Origin: Prorocentrum cordatum
Lineage: Eukaryota; Sar; Dinophyceae; Prorocentrales; Prorocentraceae
Direction of reading: 5' to 3'
DNA: 64,000 nt
Assembly (NCBI GenBank): GCA_963575745.1
Contig: CAUYUJ010001286.1
Location: 1-64,000 of the forward strand
Position numbers and translations under genes: made by a program
Notes under the pieces: model-generated
Told to the model about the DNA's origin: nothing
The model's input: only the letters and a program-made list of their open reading frames with translations
Databases searched by the model: none
Shown: one piece after another, positions 21,395-31,446 of the stretch
Position numbering within the stretch: position 1 is the first letter of the stretch
Layout of the letters: each line of letters begins with the position of its first letter

Positions 21395-23430
21395 ACGCAC
21401 AGGTCGCCAGACACCCAAAGGAAAAATCCGGCGGCGTACGGGTTTCCCCGACTTGCTGCCGCCGAAATATGGGAAACCCATCGGCCGCCATATTTCTTTG
21501 GGTTTCTGGCGGCCTACGGGTTTCCCATACTTCGGGATCCGGGCCCCGCTCGCCGCCGCGAGTTATGGGAGACCCATGGGTGGTTGCATTCCTTAGGGAA
21601 TCTGGCGACATGGGTTTCCCAGAATTTGTCAGCGGCCGCCAGATTCCCTAGGGGTTTCTGGCGGCCTATGGGTTTCCCATAGTTCGGGATCTGGGCCCTG
21701 CTCGCCGCCGCAAAGTATGGGGAACCCATGGATCGCCAGGTTCCCTAGGGAAACTGGCGGCCGATGGGCTTACCAGAGCTGTCACCGCGAATCATGGGAA
21801 ACCCATCGGCCGCCCGATTCCCTAGGGGTTTCTGGCGGCCTATGCGTTTCACATAACTTTGGATCTGGGCCCGCTCGCCGCCGCGAATTATGAGAAACCA
21901 ATCGACCGCCAAATTCCCTACGGGTTCAGGTTGCCAGTGGGTTTCCCAACGTTAGGAATCTGGACCCCGCTCGCCTCCGTGAGTTCTGGGAAACCCATCG
22001 GCCGCCAGATTCCCTAAGGGCTTCTGGCGGCCGGTGGGTTTCCCATAGTTCGGGGTCTCGACCCCGCCCGCCTCCCCGAAGTATGGGGAACCCGTGGGTC
22101 GATGGGTTTTTCATGATTCGGAGTCTCGGTCCCGCTCGGTGGCCCCAGTGCGCGAGCGAGTTCGAATGCGAATGTCCCATAATTTCGCGGCGTCTGGGAT
22201 TCTCTGAAATTCCGGGGGGGCGCTGGCGTGGTCGAGTTATGGGAAACCCATCGGCCGCCATATTCCCTAGGGGTTCTGGCGGCCCACGGATTCCCCAGAG
22301 TTCGGGATCTGGACCCCGCTCGCCGCCGCGACTTAGTGGAAACCCATGGACCGCCATATTCCCACGGTTTCTGGCGGCCGATGGGCTTCTCATAAATCGG
22401 AGTCTGGACCCCGCTCGCCGCCGCGAATTATGGGAAACCCATCGTTCGCCATATTCCCTAGGGGTTTCTGGCGGCCGATGGGTTTTGCGTAATTCGGGAT
22501 CTGGGCGCTCGCCGCCGCGAAGTATGGGAAACCCATCGGCCGCCAGATTCCCAGGGGTTTCTGACATCCAATGTGTTTCATAGTTCTGAAGCTCGATCCC
22601 GCTCGGCGGCGCCATTGCGCGAGCGAATTCGAATGCGAATGTTCCATAATTGCGAGGCGTTTGGGATTCTCTGAAATTCCACGGGCCGCTGGCGTGGGCG
22701 AATCATGGGACGCCCATCGGCCGCCATATTTCCCTAAGGGTTTCTGGCGGCCCACGGGGTCCCCATAGTTCGGGATCTGGACCCCGCTCGCCGCCGCGAA
22801 TTATGGGAAACCAATCGGCCGCCATCTTCCCTAGGCATTTCTGGCGGCCGATGGGTTCCCCGTAATTCGGGATGTGGGCCCCGCCCGCCGCCGCGAAGTA
22901 TGGGAAACCCATCGGCCGCCTGATTCCCTAAGGGCTTCTGGCGGCCGATGGGTTTCCCGTAATTCGGGATCCAGACCCCGCCTGCCTCCGCGAGTTATGG
23001 GAAACCCATCGGCCGCCGGATTCCCTAGGGGTTTCTGGCGGCCTATGGGTTGCCCATGGTAATGAAGCTCGATCCCGCTTGGCGGCCCCATTGCGCGAGC
23101 GAGTTCGAGTGCGAATGTCCCGTGCTTGCGCGGCATCTGGGATTCTGTGAAGTTTCAAGGGGCCGCTGGCGTGGGCGAGTTATGGGAAACCCATCGGCCG
23201 CCATATTCCCTAGGGGTTCCCGACGGAACCCATCGGCCGCCAGATTCCCTAGGGGTTTCTGGCGGCCTATTTGTTTCCCAGAGTTTGGGATCTGGACCCC
23301 GCTCGCCGCCTCGAATTATGGGGAACCCATCGGCCGCCAGATCCCCTAGGGGGTTTCTAGCGGCCGATGGTTTTCCCGTAGTTGGGAATTACGGGAAACC
23401 CATAGATGGACAATTGCCGTCCATGGCTCC
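21395..23430. repeat. Tandem array of hairpin-forming units with higher-order repeat
   Basis: About 20 units of roughly 90-130 bp. Each contains TGGGAAACCCATCGGCCGCC, a CCCTAGGGG centre, and the reverse complement GGCGGCCGATGGGTTTCCC, followed by a spacer with CGGGATCTGGACCCCGCTCG. An example pair is 22902-22920 and 22940-22958, 19 bp perfect with a 19-nt loop. A distinct spacer with GCGAGCGAGTTCGAATGCG recurs at about 22152, 22618 and 23095, giving a 466-477-bp higher-order period. No coding content. Confidence 0.92.
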
Positions 23431-23589
23431 GCTGGGCAGTGCGTGCGTTGTTCACGAAGAGATGCTGGGCTTGAGCCCGGGCTGCTGACAGAAATGACAC
23501 CTTTGAAGCGGCAAAAGACCTCAAGCAGCTTTACGCAGTTGCGATGGGGGCTAAGACGGGGGTCGCGTTGGGGGGCCACGATGGGGTGC

Positions 23590-23950
23590 CACGACTGGGG
23601 GATCGGGATACAGATGCGGATAGAGGTACTGTCAGTACACAGGGCGAGGGATATAGGCTTAATGATAAAAGGGATAGGGATCGGGGTGGGGATTGGGATG
23701 GATACCGGGATATGGATTGGGATATGTATATGGGATACATCTTATGATAATAAGGATACGAACACGGGTCATGGTGGTGATGTGGAGAAATGATATAGGT
23801 CGGGGAAGCGGGTGACACAGGGCAGTGGTAGGGATAAAGATAAAACGGGTAGGGATAGGGATGCAAATGCAGGCAACGGGCGGCAACGGGAGGCCACGGG
23901 AAGCAACGGTAGGTAAGGTAAGGCAGCGGGAGGCAACGGGAGGCAATGCC
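23590..23950. repeat. Short G-rich degenerate repeats
   Basis: GGGATA/GGGAT-type words at 23660-23750, then GGCAACGGGAGGC-type words at 23870-23945. Imperfect and short-period; frames through them are repetitive. Confidence 0.6.
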
Positions 23951-24512
23951 GCCCCCCCTCCTGATTGCGATTCTGGCAGTCCACTCACTTGGCCATGTGG
24001 CTGTTCAGAACAAGCTGTTCAAGAAACAACCACATTATCGTAGATACTCACTTGTCGTCCATGCCTGGAAGGCTGCACGCGAATTCCTACACACAGCCGC
24101 ATATGCGCATATGCACGTGCAGACACACCTTCGTACCAATGTCCATGCCCATGCATACAGATATTCCTTTATTTTCTCGTATACAGTATTTGCATCGGCG
24201 CGCATTAGCATAATAGTTTTGGATCAAGCCACTGTGACTTGGCCAGCAGTTCAACACTGTCATCGTCTTGCTCTCTGTGCTAATTTGTTCCAGATTGTGC
24301 TGATGGGACCCTCATTTGCTTGGGTCCTTGCCGGGGCCATCTTGTTCATCTTGTTGGTTTGGCTTTGGCACAGCGCTAGACTTCTGCTACCCTTCGGCCT
24401 GAGCCGCACTGCTAGCAACTTTCAGCGCGAATATTCCGTTGCCCTTCGCTCTGCTTTTATTCAAGATGTTTGCGCCATGCCCCGCCTCCCGATATATGCA
24501 CGGGCGAAGTAG
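23946..24512 (+). CDS. Unrecognised open frame, one possible membrane segment
   Basis: A 188-codon frame just downstream of short repeats. It is not obviously repetitive: HAWKAAREFLHTAAYAHMHV near the start, then a hydrophobic stretch WVLAGAILFILLVWLW near codon 130 that could span a membrane. The polar end reads ALRSAFIQDVCAMPR. I do not recognise the family. It could be an exon of the FUSC-like gene region or chance. No codon-use or splice evidence is available here. Confidence 0.2.
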   Translation: MPPPLLIAILAVHSLGHVAVQNKLFKKQPHYRRYSLVVHAWKAAREFLHTAAYAHMHVQTHLRTNVHAHAYRYSFIFSYTVFASARISIIVLDQATVTWPAVQHCHRLALCANLFQIVLMGPSFAWVLAGAILFILLVWLWHSARLLLPFGLSRTASNFQREYSVALRSAFIQDVCAMPRLPIYARAK

Positions 24513-24539
24513 ATTCTCGACTCCCTCTTGGAGTCATCC

Positions 24540-24975
24540 TGGAGGTCTCTTGAAACCTGTATGAGATTCCTTGGGGCCCTTTTGCGGCTGCCCTGTTTGG
24601 GCGGGGGGGTGCACGCGGGGTAATTCGCGATGCCACGCCCCAACGCGCGTGCGGATCGCTTTTGCCGCGCTGCGACGGAAAAGTTTGAGAGGGGGGCTTC
24701 TTGGAACCGTCCTGGAGGCCATCGATCCCAAAGGGGGAGGGACCCGAATTTGGTTCCCCGGCCTGTAGCCCCACGAAATCGCCTCCGTGAGTTTTTTGGA
24801 GGATTTTGGCGTCTCGGGGGTGGCCTTGGGAAGGCTCCGTGGCCACTCGGAGCCCCGTCTTGGGGCCGTCTGGCAGACATTTGTTGTGGGCCATAGTGGG
24901 CCGTCCTGGGCTGCTCTGTGCGACCTTGAAGGCTATCTTGGGCTCTTTGGGGCCATAGTGGACCCCAAAGTTCCG
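24540..24975. repeat. Degenerate CTTGGGGCC-type repeat
   Basis: Words such as TCTTGGGGCCGTCTGG, GGGCCATAGTGGGCC and CTTTGGGGCCATAG recur. The same type of repeat appears at 42737-42990, 49680-49960 and 51880-52230, in both orientations. Confidence 0.6.
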
Positions 24976-25118
24976 TGATGAGCTCGGCGGCCCTTCTTGA
25001 GATCAGCCCCCCCATCCGTATGATGGATTCCCAAGGAAAGGGGGAGGGGAGGAAAAAGCAACCATCCCACACGCCTTCTCAACCCCCGGCAAGCGGGGGT
25101 CGGCAGATTTACGTTGCA

Positions 25119-27188
25119 ATGGCAGCTCCTGTTATCCACACTGAGCTTCAGAGAGGCTTGCCTGCAAACTTTTGGAAGGTCTACTGTTGGTTGCCGTTCT
25201 GGTACTCCTTTGTCATTGCCACCAGCCTCGGGCGTTACTTACACCTGGGCCGGCACTCAATTCTTGGAACACTGATTGCCGTTCTTGCTATGGCCTTCTT
25301 GAATTACCTGATGCCAGGAGGTGCGAGTAAGCTTGGGAGGGATCCAGAATTCATCAGATGTGCCTGGATTCCAGGCGGATATCGCGAGGAGGTTGCTTGG
25401 GTATTTGCGGCAGTGTTCGTCTTCACCATGTTTGCATCCGCACTCGGCAACGCTTGTAAGCAATATGCCTTAGGCGTGTTTGCTGCGCTGCTGGTGGATT
25501 ACATGGACCCAGCTCAGGACGACGGCGCCTTCAAGGCTGTACTGTGGGATTGGCAGTTCCACCTGAACCTAGGGGGCCCCGTCCTCTGCCAAGTTTGCCT
25601 GATTTTTCTCGCTGTTATTTTGGCGGGGCTGACCATCCCGTCGACGCCGTGTCGGAAGCGCTCGCGCCAATTCTACAGCTGCAGAGGCCAGGCCATCCAA
25701 GGCCTTGCGGATCTCACGCAGGACACGCTGCGGTGCCTCGAGCGCCTCCTGAGTCACGTCAGCAAGAGGACCTTGGCCAATGCTGCTCTGGAGAGCTCAT
25801 ATTTACATGTTCGTCAGCTCGGGAGCCGTCGAACGGCCATTGAGCATCTGTTGAAAGAGGCTCGCTGGGAGTGTTATGGTGCGAAATCCAAAGCACATCT
25901 TCGGAGGCTCCATGAGGTCTCAGACCTTTTGCGGGGCTTTCGTCAAGTGTTGCGAATAGAAATAGAATATTTGCGAGGACGCAGTGACACTCCGGAGTTG
26001 TCGCATACTGTCGACATCTCGTTGGAGTTAGAAGATTTCCTTGTGTCTATTCGCGACGCGCTCACATCTCTTACGCAACAGTCACGGCTGTGGAGTGGCC
26101 TTGATGAACATATTCGCAAGGACATTGCAGCTGCATCTTTTCGGGCAGACGATGCTTTGATCATCGCGCTTCAGCAGCTTCAGATTGATGATGGTGGTGT
26201 GCCAGTGTCGATAGAGGTCGCTTGCGTTGACAGCCTCAGATCCTGCTCTTCGTTTATCAGTCGTTTGCTGGGGGAGCAGCCACGCGTTGAGACTCACCTC
26301 AGTTGCCGTATGCTTTCTTGCATTCGTCCAACTTGTCCATCGCGAGACCGGTTGCTGAACGCATTGAGAAATACTTCATCTTGGTTACTCGCATTAGTGT
26401 GGTCCTTGTACCCGCGCCATTATTGCTGCAATTGTGTTGTATGCGTATCGTTTGTTTGCTCTAAGACTCTTGGAGCGGTTTTCAATCAGAATATCAACCG
26501 GATGGTCGGGGTCGGCTTGGGTCTCGTCATGGGCAATTTGCCGGCGATTTTGCTGCTGACAACTGATGGGAAGTTCTACAATCACCCCCAAGGTTCAATC
26601 ATATATCTTGCTATGATGTTTATCATGTGGACGGTGGCGATGTACGGGTACCTGGCTTCTGGAACTAAATTTGGTTACGCTTGTTTGTTGTGGGCGGGAT
26701 ATGGCGGAGTCTACATGCTTCAGCATTTGGATAGGAACTCGGCAGTGTACAGCAAGGACGCCTCCACATCTTCATTGTTCTTACCCATTATGGACAATTC
26801 CCATCGCTTTGCGGGCAATACGTCCCGACAGGGTCTCCCTCGGCTGCCTCCGTTGCTGCTGCTGCTTGTCCTCCCCCTTCTCCGACACTCCCTCCTCCTC
26901 TCTCCTGCGCTTTGTCCTCATTCTCTTCTCGCCTCCCTCTTCTGGCTTACAGTACTCTCCCGAGCGCTTTTTCTCTCGCTCTCCCTCTGCCTGGTCCTTT
27001 CTCCTCGCCCTCCTCATGCTCCTCTTTATCCTCTTCCCCCTCCCTCCCTTTTTCCGCCTTCTCGTCGTCGCCTTCGTCGTCGCTGTCCTCGTCGTCCTCG
27101 TCGTCGTCGTTGTCGTCCCCCTCCTGCTCCGCAACTAAACAATCATAATACTTCTCTCCTCTCTCTCTCGACGATCCCGAGGTCGTAG
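25119..27188 (+). CDS. FUSC/aromatic-acid-exporter-like membrane protein
   Basis: The best host-gene candidate. FUSC/ALMT-related proteins are membrane transporters with two hydrophobic blocks around a cytosolic helical domain. The start is placed at MAAPVIHTELQRG; the frame is open upstream to 24975 but that part is low-complexity. Residues about 22-40, 47-65, 92-110, 115-130 and 150-173 look like membrane segments. Residues 185-410 are charged and helical. Another block at about 420-535 includes SKTLGAVFNQNINRMVGVGL, resembling the conserved R-x-x-G segment of FUSC_2 domains, then YLAMMFIMWTVAMYGYL and FGYACLLWAGYGGVYML. Beyond about residue 570 (26829) the frame enters C/T-rich sequence and is probably not coding. 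The true 3' end is therefore likely spliced away or lost. Family call is by topology and motif only. Confidence 0.55.
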   Translation: MAAPVIHTELQRGLPANFWKVYCWLPFWYSFVIATSLGRYLHLGRHSILGTLIAVLAMAFLNYLMPGGASKLGRDPEFIRCAWIPGGYREEVAWVFAAVFVFTMFASALGNACKQYALGVFAALLVDYMDPAQDDGAFKAVLWDWQFHLNLGGPVLCQVCLIFLAVILAGLTIPSTPCRKRSRQFYSCRGQAIQGLADLTQDTLRCLERLLSHVSKRTLANAALESSYLHVRQLGSRRTAIEHLLKEARWECYGAKSKAHLRRLHEVSDLLRGFRQVLRIEIEYLRGRSDTPELSHTVDISLELEDFLVSIRDALTSLTQQSRLWSGLDEHIRKDIAAASFRADDALIIALQQLQIDDGGVPVSIEVACVDSLRSCSSFISRLLGEQPRVETHLSCRMLSCIRPTCPSRDRLLNALRNTSSWLLALVWSLYPRHYCCNCVVCVSFVCSKTLGAVFNQNINRMVGVGLGLVMGNLPAILLLTTDGKFYNHPQGSIIYLAMMFIMWTVAMYGYLASGTKFGYACLLWAGYGGVYMLQHLDRNSAVYSKDASTSSLFLPIMDNSHRFAGNTSRQGLPRLPPLLLLLVLPLLRHSLLLSPALCPHSLLASLFWLTVLSRALFLSLSLCLVLSPRPPHAPLYPLPPPSLFPPSRRRLRRRCPRRPRRRRCRPPPAPQLNNHNTSLLSLSTIPRS

Positions 27189-27658
27189 CCTGCCATCCTC
27201 CGCGTTCTCTTTTTTTAGACATCGGATCCCCCAAATGTTGTCGATCATATGTGTTTGTTCCAATCCGAACGTTATCATTTTTTTTCTCCCCAGAATGGCG
27301 CTCCCGTTACAGCATTGGCTCCATTTTCTGGCTCCCGGTCGTTCCAAATCGTACTCCCGCTGGAGCGTTGACCTTACTTCTTTGTTATGGACCTTTCAAA
27401 ACGTGTTCCTTCTACAGCGTTGGCTCTGATTTAACGCTTTCGCTCTCTCAGGACCGTCCATTTAGATTTTCCGTCTTCCGTCATGCCTGGTTTGCCTTAG
27501 AACTATTTGGCTAAATGAGTCGTGTTCTCGACCAGCGCCATGCTTTGCGTCGCAATGCGTCACTACGCAATGCCAGGCCGTGCTACGACATGCTACGCTC
27601 TGCCGTACTCTTCTACGCCGTTTTCCGCCGTGCACTACCATGCATCTCGTACCCTTTG
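27189..27658. other. No gene seen
   Basis: Sequence between the FUSC-like frame and the Copia element. Near 27540-27640 short words such as GCTACG and GCAATGC recur weakly. Two partly matching segments contain GCGCTCCCGTTACAGCATTGG (27300) and CTTCTACAGCGTTGG (27410), a possible old duplication. Confidence 0.35.
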
Positions 27659-27798
27659 TGAAGAAGTCCCCCTTCGTCGGACTAGCTGTGGACAGGTAGG
27701 TTGGTAGGTAGGTATATGGATGTAGTAGTGCAGCATGGCAGGAGCAGAGCGGTGTTGCATTGATTCATTGCTTATCCTCCACAGCCCCTTCCGGCGAA
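27659..27798 (+). repeat. 5' LTR of Copia element, left part
   Basis: Begins TGAAGAAGTCCCCCTTCGTC and matches the 3' LTR (36649-36796) apart from small indels and about ten substitutions. It contains TGTGGACAGG and TCCTCCACAGCCCC, an internal inverted repeat (TGTGGA/TCCACA, extended by TTCGTCGGA/TCCGGCGAA). It is interrupted after CGGCGAA by the composite element; the last 14 bases of the LTR resume at 29314-29327 (ends ACATTTTCA). Confidence 0.8.
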
Positions 27799-29313
27799 CA
27801 TGATGGACCCACGAACCCGGAAAGGGATATAGACATGTGGAGCATGGACACGTTTTCATGATACCCAACTGGGCAACACCTCACGAAACATCCCACGAGA
27901 CACCTCACGAAACAGCCCACGAGACACCTCACGAAACATTCCACGAGACACCTCACGAAACATTTCACGAGACACCCCGCGAAACATTCCACGAGACACC
28001 CCACGAAACATTCCACGACGACAGGCAACCACTCAACCAAGGCGGTGTGGTCGTGCTGGGGAGTGGTCGTGCTGGGGTGTGGTCGTGCTGGGGGGTGGTC
28101 GTGCTGGGGGGTGGTCGTGCTGGGGGGGTGGTCGTGCTGGGGGTGGTCGTGCTGGGGCGTGGTCGTGCTGGGGCGTGGTCGTGCTGGGGCGTGGTCGTGC
28201 TGGGGCGTGGTCGTGCTGGGGTGGGGTCGTGCTGTCCGTGCTGGGGTGTGGTCTTGCTGGGGTGGGGTCGTGCTGGGGTGTGTGCTGGGGTGGGGCTGGG
28301 CCGTGCTGGGGTGTGGTCGTGCTGGGGTGTGGTCGTGCTGGGGTGTGGTCGTGCTGGGGAGTGGTCGTGCTGGGGTGTGGTCGTGCTGGGGTGTGGTCGT
28401 GCTGGGGCGTGGTCGTGCTGGGGTGGGGTCGTGCTGGGGTGGGGTCGTGCTGGGGTGGGTTCGTGCTGGGGTGCTCCGCACCCTGTGATTTATCGATCGG
28501 GTCGTGCTGGGGTGTGGTCGTGCTGGGGTGTGTGCTGGGGTGTGGTCGTGCTGGGGTGTGGTCGTGCTGGGGAGTGGTCGTGCTGGGGTGTGGTCGTGCT
28601 GGGGGGTGGTCGTGCTGGGGGGTGGTCGTGCTGGGGGGGTGGTCGTGCTGGGGGGTGGTCGTGCTGGGGCGTGGTCGTGCTGGGGCGTGGTCGTGCTGGG
28701 GCGTGGTCGTGCTGTGTGGTCGTGCTGTGGTGAGGTCGTGCTGGGGTGTGGTCGTGCTGGGGTGTGGTCTTGCTGGGGTAGGGTCGTGCTGGGGTCGGGT
28801 CGTGCTGGGGTGTGGTCGTGCTGGGGTATGGTCGTGCTGGGGTGGGGTCGTGCTGGGGTGTGGTCGTGCTGGGGTGTGGTCGTGCTGGGGCTGTGGTCGT
28901 GCTGGGTGGGGTCGTGCATTTCGCTCGAGACATCCTGCCAAAATTCCAGGAAATCGTACAAAAACAAACGAATTAGTCGAGACATCATCGAAATTCCTTC
29001 GCGCGGGGCGCTTTTCCGCGTCGCGGTCGGCTCTGCAAAACAGCGTTTCGCTTGAGACATCCTCAGCAAATTCTGAAAACAAGCGTTTCGCTCGAGACAT
29101 CCTCAACTCTGCAAAACCAGCGTTTCGCTCGAGACATCCTCAAGAAATTCTGAAAAACAAGCGTTTCGCTCGAGACATCCTCAAATTTTAATTCGCCGGC
29201 CTCCTTCGACCTCGTTATTTATCAGGGAAAAAATTCGCCGGCCTCCTTCAAGTTGGCACCGGGGGACAGGTTTACCTACTAAAAGAGAACCCTGGGCTCA
29301 TGCCCTTTCCGGG
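27799..29313. mobile_element. Composite minisatellite element, copy 2, inside the 5' LTR
   Basis: Same left end (CATGATGGACCCACGAA), same 24-bp block (27882-28017), same 16-bp minisatellite (about 28045-28915, including TGATTTATCGATCGGG at 28488) and same right end (CCCTTTCCGGG, 29303-29313) as 13714-14859. The right segment is longer here, carrying about four copies of a GTTTCGCTCGAGACATCCTC unit at 28915-29190. CCCGGAAAGGG at 27816-27826 mirrors the right end. Its position within an LTR whose intact sequence is known from the other LTR fixes its borders. Confidence 0.8.
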
Positions 29314-29327
29314 AAAACACATTTTCA
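29314..29327 (+). repeat. 5' LTR of Copia element, right end
   Basis: AAAACACATTTTCA, matching AAAAGCATTTTCA at the end of the 3' LTR. It is followed at once by the candidate primer-binding site. Confidence 0.65.
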
Positions 29328-29345
29328 TGGTAGCGCGAGTGTAGG
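29328..29345 (+). promoter_or_regulatory. Candidate tRNA primer-binding site
   Basis: TGGTAGCGCGAGTGTAGG directly follows the CA end of the LTR. TGG is the complement of a tRNA 3' CCA, so the primer would be a tRNA ending CGCTACCA. No tRNA gene was available for comparison. Confidence 0.55.
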
Positions 29346-29376
29346 CGGCTCGCACGCGCCTGGCGGCGCGCAATGA

Positions 29377-30150
29377 ATGCCTAGCAAGAGAGGCACCAGA
29401 GGAGCCTCCCGGGTCCGCGACCGCGAGGTCCGCGGGCATCACCGCCGCTCGCTGGGCGGCGCACCTGGACTTCGGCTGGCTGCGGGTAGCTCCTCGCCGA
29501 GCCGTGGTCCGGAGAGGGAGGGGCCGGCGGCGGAAGCGGGCAGCCCCGCTCCGCGCCCAGTGCTCCTCAAGGCACGGTCGAAGGCTGCGGGTGGACCCGC
29601 GCCTTCCCGTGAGCAGGCCGGGCACTGCGGCCCGGAAGAGCCTCCGGCGCAGCGCAGGAGGCGGCAGCGCAGGAGGCGAGGAAAGACTGAGGCGTCTGCG
29701 GAATCGCCTGACGACACGCCAGCCGAAACTGAGGAGAGGAAGAAGGGCTTCCTCGAGGTGAAGATCGAGCGGATCTTTCGCCGTAGGCACGTGTCGCCGA
29801 GTGGCGTGCGCTCACAGGCAGAAGGAGGGGGCGCGCGAAGTCCGTCGGAGGCGGCTGGGCAGCCGGAGACGGTCGGTAAGCGCGCCAGGGGCAACCAGGA
29901 ACCCCAACGGCATCCTTCGGCAGCGGGGAACTCCGTGCTGAGGGAGGTGAAGCAGCAAAGGGGCGAGAGCCATGGAGCAGCAGCTGCAGCAACTGGCAGC
30001 GGAGCTCAGGCAGCTTCGGCAGGAGAACGCGCAGCTGGCAGACACGGTGAGGGTGCAGCGACAGACGCTGGAGGCGATCCAGCAGCGCCCTGGCGCAGGA
30101 CCAGGAGGAGGCGCCGCGGCAGCAGCAGCGGCGGGGGCACTTTCCAATGA
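29377..30150 (+). other. Copia 5' untranslated or extended Gag leader
   Basis: An open, Arg/Gly/Pro/Ser-rich frame between the primer-binding site and the likely Gag start. Composition suggests GC-rich leader rather than a folded protein. It overlaps the first Gag codons in another frame and contains three copies of the GCGGG-x-CCCGC palindromic word. Confidence 0.3.
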
Positions 30151-31202
30151 CGTCGTGGAGAGACTCACTCGTGCTCTTGATGGGCAGACGTGCGCCTTCG
30201 CTGCTGGGGGCCAGCCGAGCCTGGTTGACAGCAAGGGCGTCGGCAGACGAGCGGTGTTCAACGACGACGAGTCTCGATTCCCACTGGGCCAAGAAGACAG
30301 AATACTATCTTCTTGGTGTCGAGCCGGCCTTGGAACAGGCCTTAGAATGGGCGCTCGACCAAGGCGAGGAGATCGCAGTGCAGCAGGTGCTGGAATCTTT
30401 CGGGCCAGAGGGCGCCCATGTCATAGACGGCGTCTTCGGACTCAACCTGCAAGTCGCGGCGGTCCTGAGCAACCTCGCCGAAGGTTAAGCTTGGACCATC
30501 GTTCAGAACGCTGACAAGAACGGCCTGGAGGCGTGGCGGCGCCTGCGCAGACGCTTCGGCCCCCTGACTGGGGGGCGGCGCAAGAGCCTCTTGCGAGCCA
30601 TCCTGGCGCCGACCAGGGTCAGGATGGACGAGCTTGGCTCGGCCTTGCAGACCTGGGAGGAGATGGCCAGCCGGTAGTCGTTGTAGCTTGGCGAGCCGGC
30701 CATTGCTGACGACTTCCTGTGCTCGGCGCTGGAAGCCCTAGTGCCAGGCGACTTTGAGAGGCACCTCCAATTGAACGCATCGCGCCTCGAGAAGTACAAC
30801 GACATGATGCAACAGGTGATGGCGTACTACGAGACGCGCGGGCAAGCTGGTCAAGGTGGCTCTGAGGGGCCGCGTGCCGCGGGCGGGAGGTCCAGGTCCA
30901 ACCCCGGTGGACGTGGGCGCCGGATCGCCGGCGAAGGGCGGGCGAGGAACAGGCAGGGCAGCGCGGGCAAGGGCGCGAAAGGCAGAGGCAGGGGGGGGCG
31001 GCAGCGCCAGCCGCAGCAACGCCATCCGCAGCACGGACAGCACCAGTTCGAGGGCTACTGCGACAACTGCGGCAAGTACGGCCGCAAGAAGAAGGAATGC
31101 TGGGTGCCCCCGCAGACAGGAGGAGGAAAAGGAAAGAGCAAGGAGAGCGGCAAGGGCAGCAGGTGGAAAGGGAAGGGAGCAAGGGCGCTGGACGAAGGAT
31201 GA
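29972..31202 (+). pseudogene. Copia Gag
   Basis: Gag packages element RNA into virus-like particles. It begins MEQQLQQLAAELRQLRQEN, a coiled coil. It changes frame near 30280 and continues with AKKTEYYLLGVEPALEQALE. It then crosses two in-frame stops (30486-30488 and 30676-30678) through GLEAWRRLRRRFGPLTGGRR, the helical block typical of Copia Gag (UBN2/Retrotran_gag type). After a Gly/Arg-rich stretch comes a zinc-knuckle-like CDNCGKYGRKKKECW near 31060, C-x2-C-x4-R-x4-C, with the knuckle His replaced by Arg. Inactive. Confidence 0.75.
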
Positions 31203-31246
31203 GGAGATGGAGAGAAGGAGCCAGAGGGAGAGCAGGGTGGATTGGA

Positions 31247-31440
31247 AATGGGTGCCATCGAGATCGCTGCCGTGAGCGCGACCGACTGTTCCGAGTATGT
31301 CCGTTTCGACCTGGACAGCGGGGCTGCAGCGACGGCGTGCCCTAGGGAGTGGTTCGCGGGTAGCTCCGCACCCATTCCCTCTCCCGATCATCTGGATGCA
31401 TAACGGCATCCGGAGAGCGCGCCTAGGACTACGGAGGTGT
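31247..31440 (+). pseudogene. Copia protease (retropepsin) fragment
   Basis: EYVRFDLDSGAAATACPREW carries the aspartic protease D-S-G active-site triad at 31314-31322. It lies in the same frame as the 3' end of Gag. The frame must shift before 31420 to reach the segment that resumes beyond the MITE. The flap and C-terminal part are degenerate. Confidence 0.65.
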
Positions 31441-31446
31441 CCAGTT

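Noticed and set aside
20425-21611. Leu/Ser/Pro homopolymer proteins over the GGA tract
   Set aside because: Simple-sequence artefact.
21395-23430. CRISPR-like array (palindromic repeats with spacers)
   Set aside because: Unit spacers are themselves repeated, unit length varies, no cas genes, and the context is eukaryotic.
27659-27798. The 27.66-kb and 36.65-kb repeats as independent MITEs because of their TGTGGA/TCCACA inverted repeat
   Set aside because: They flank a Copia element in direct orientation, start TG after a polypurine tract and end CA before a primer-binding site, so LTRs explain them better.
29377-30150. Arg/Gly/Pro-rich frame as a separate basic protein
   Set aside because: It overlaps the Gag start in another frame and lies in the GC-rich leader; more likely untranslated sequence.
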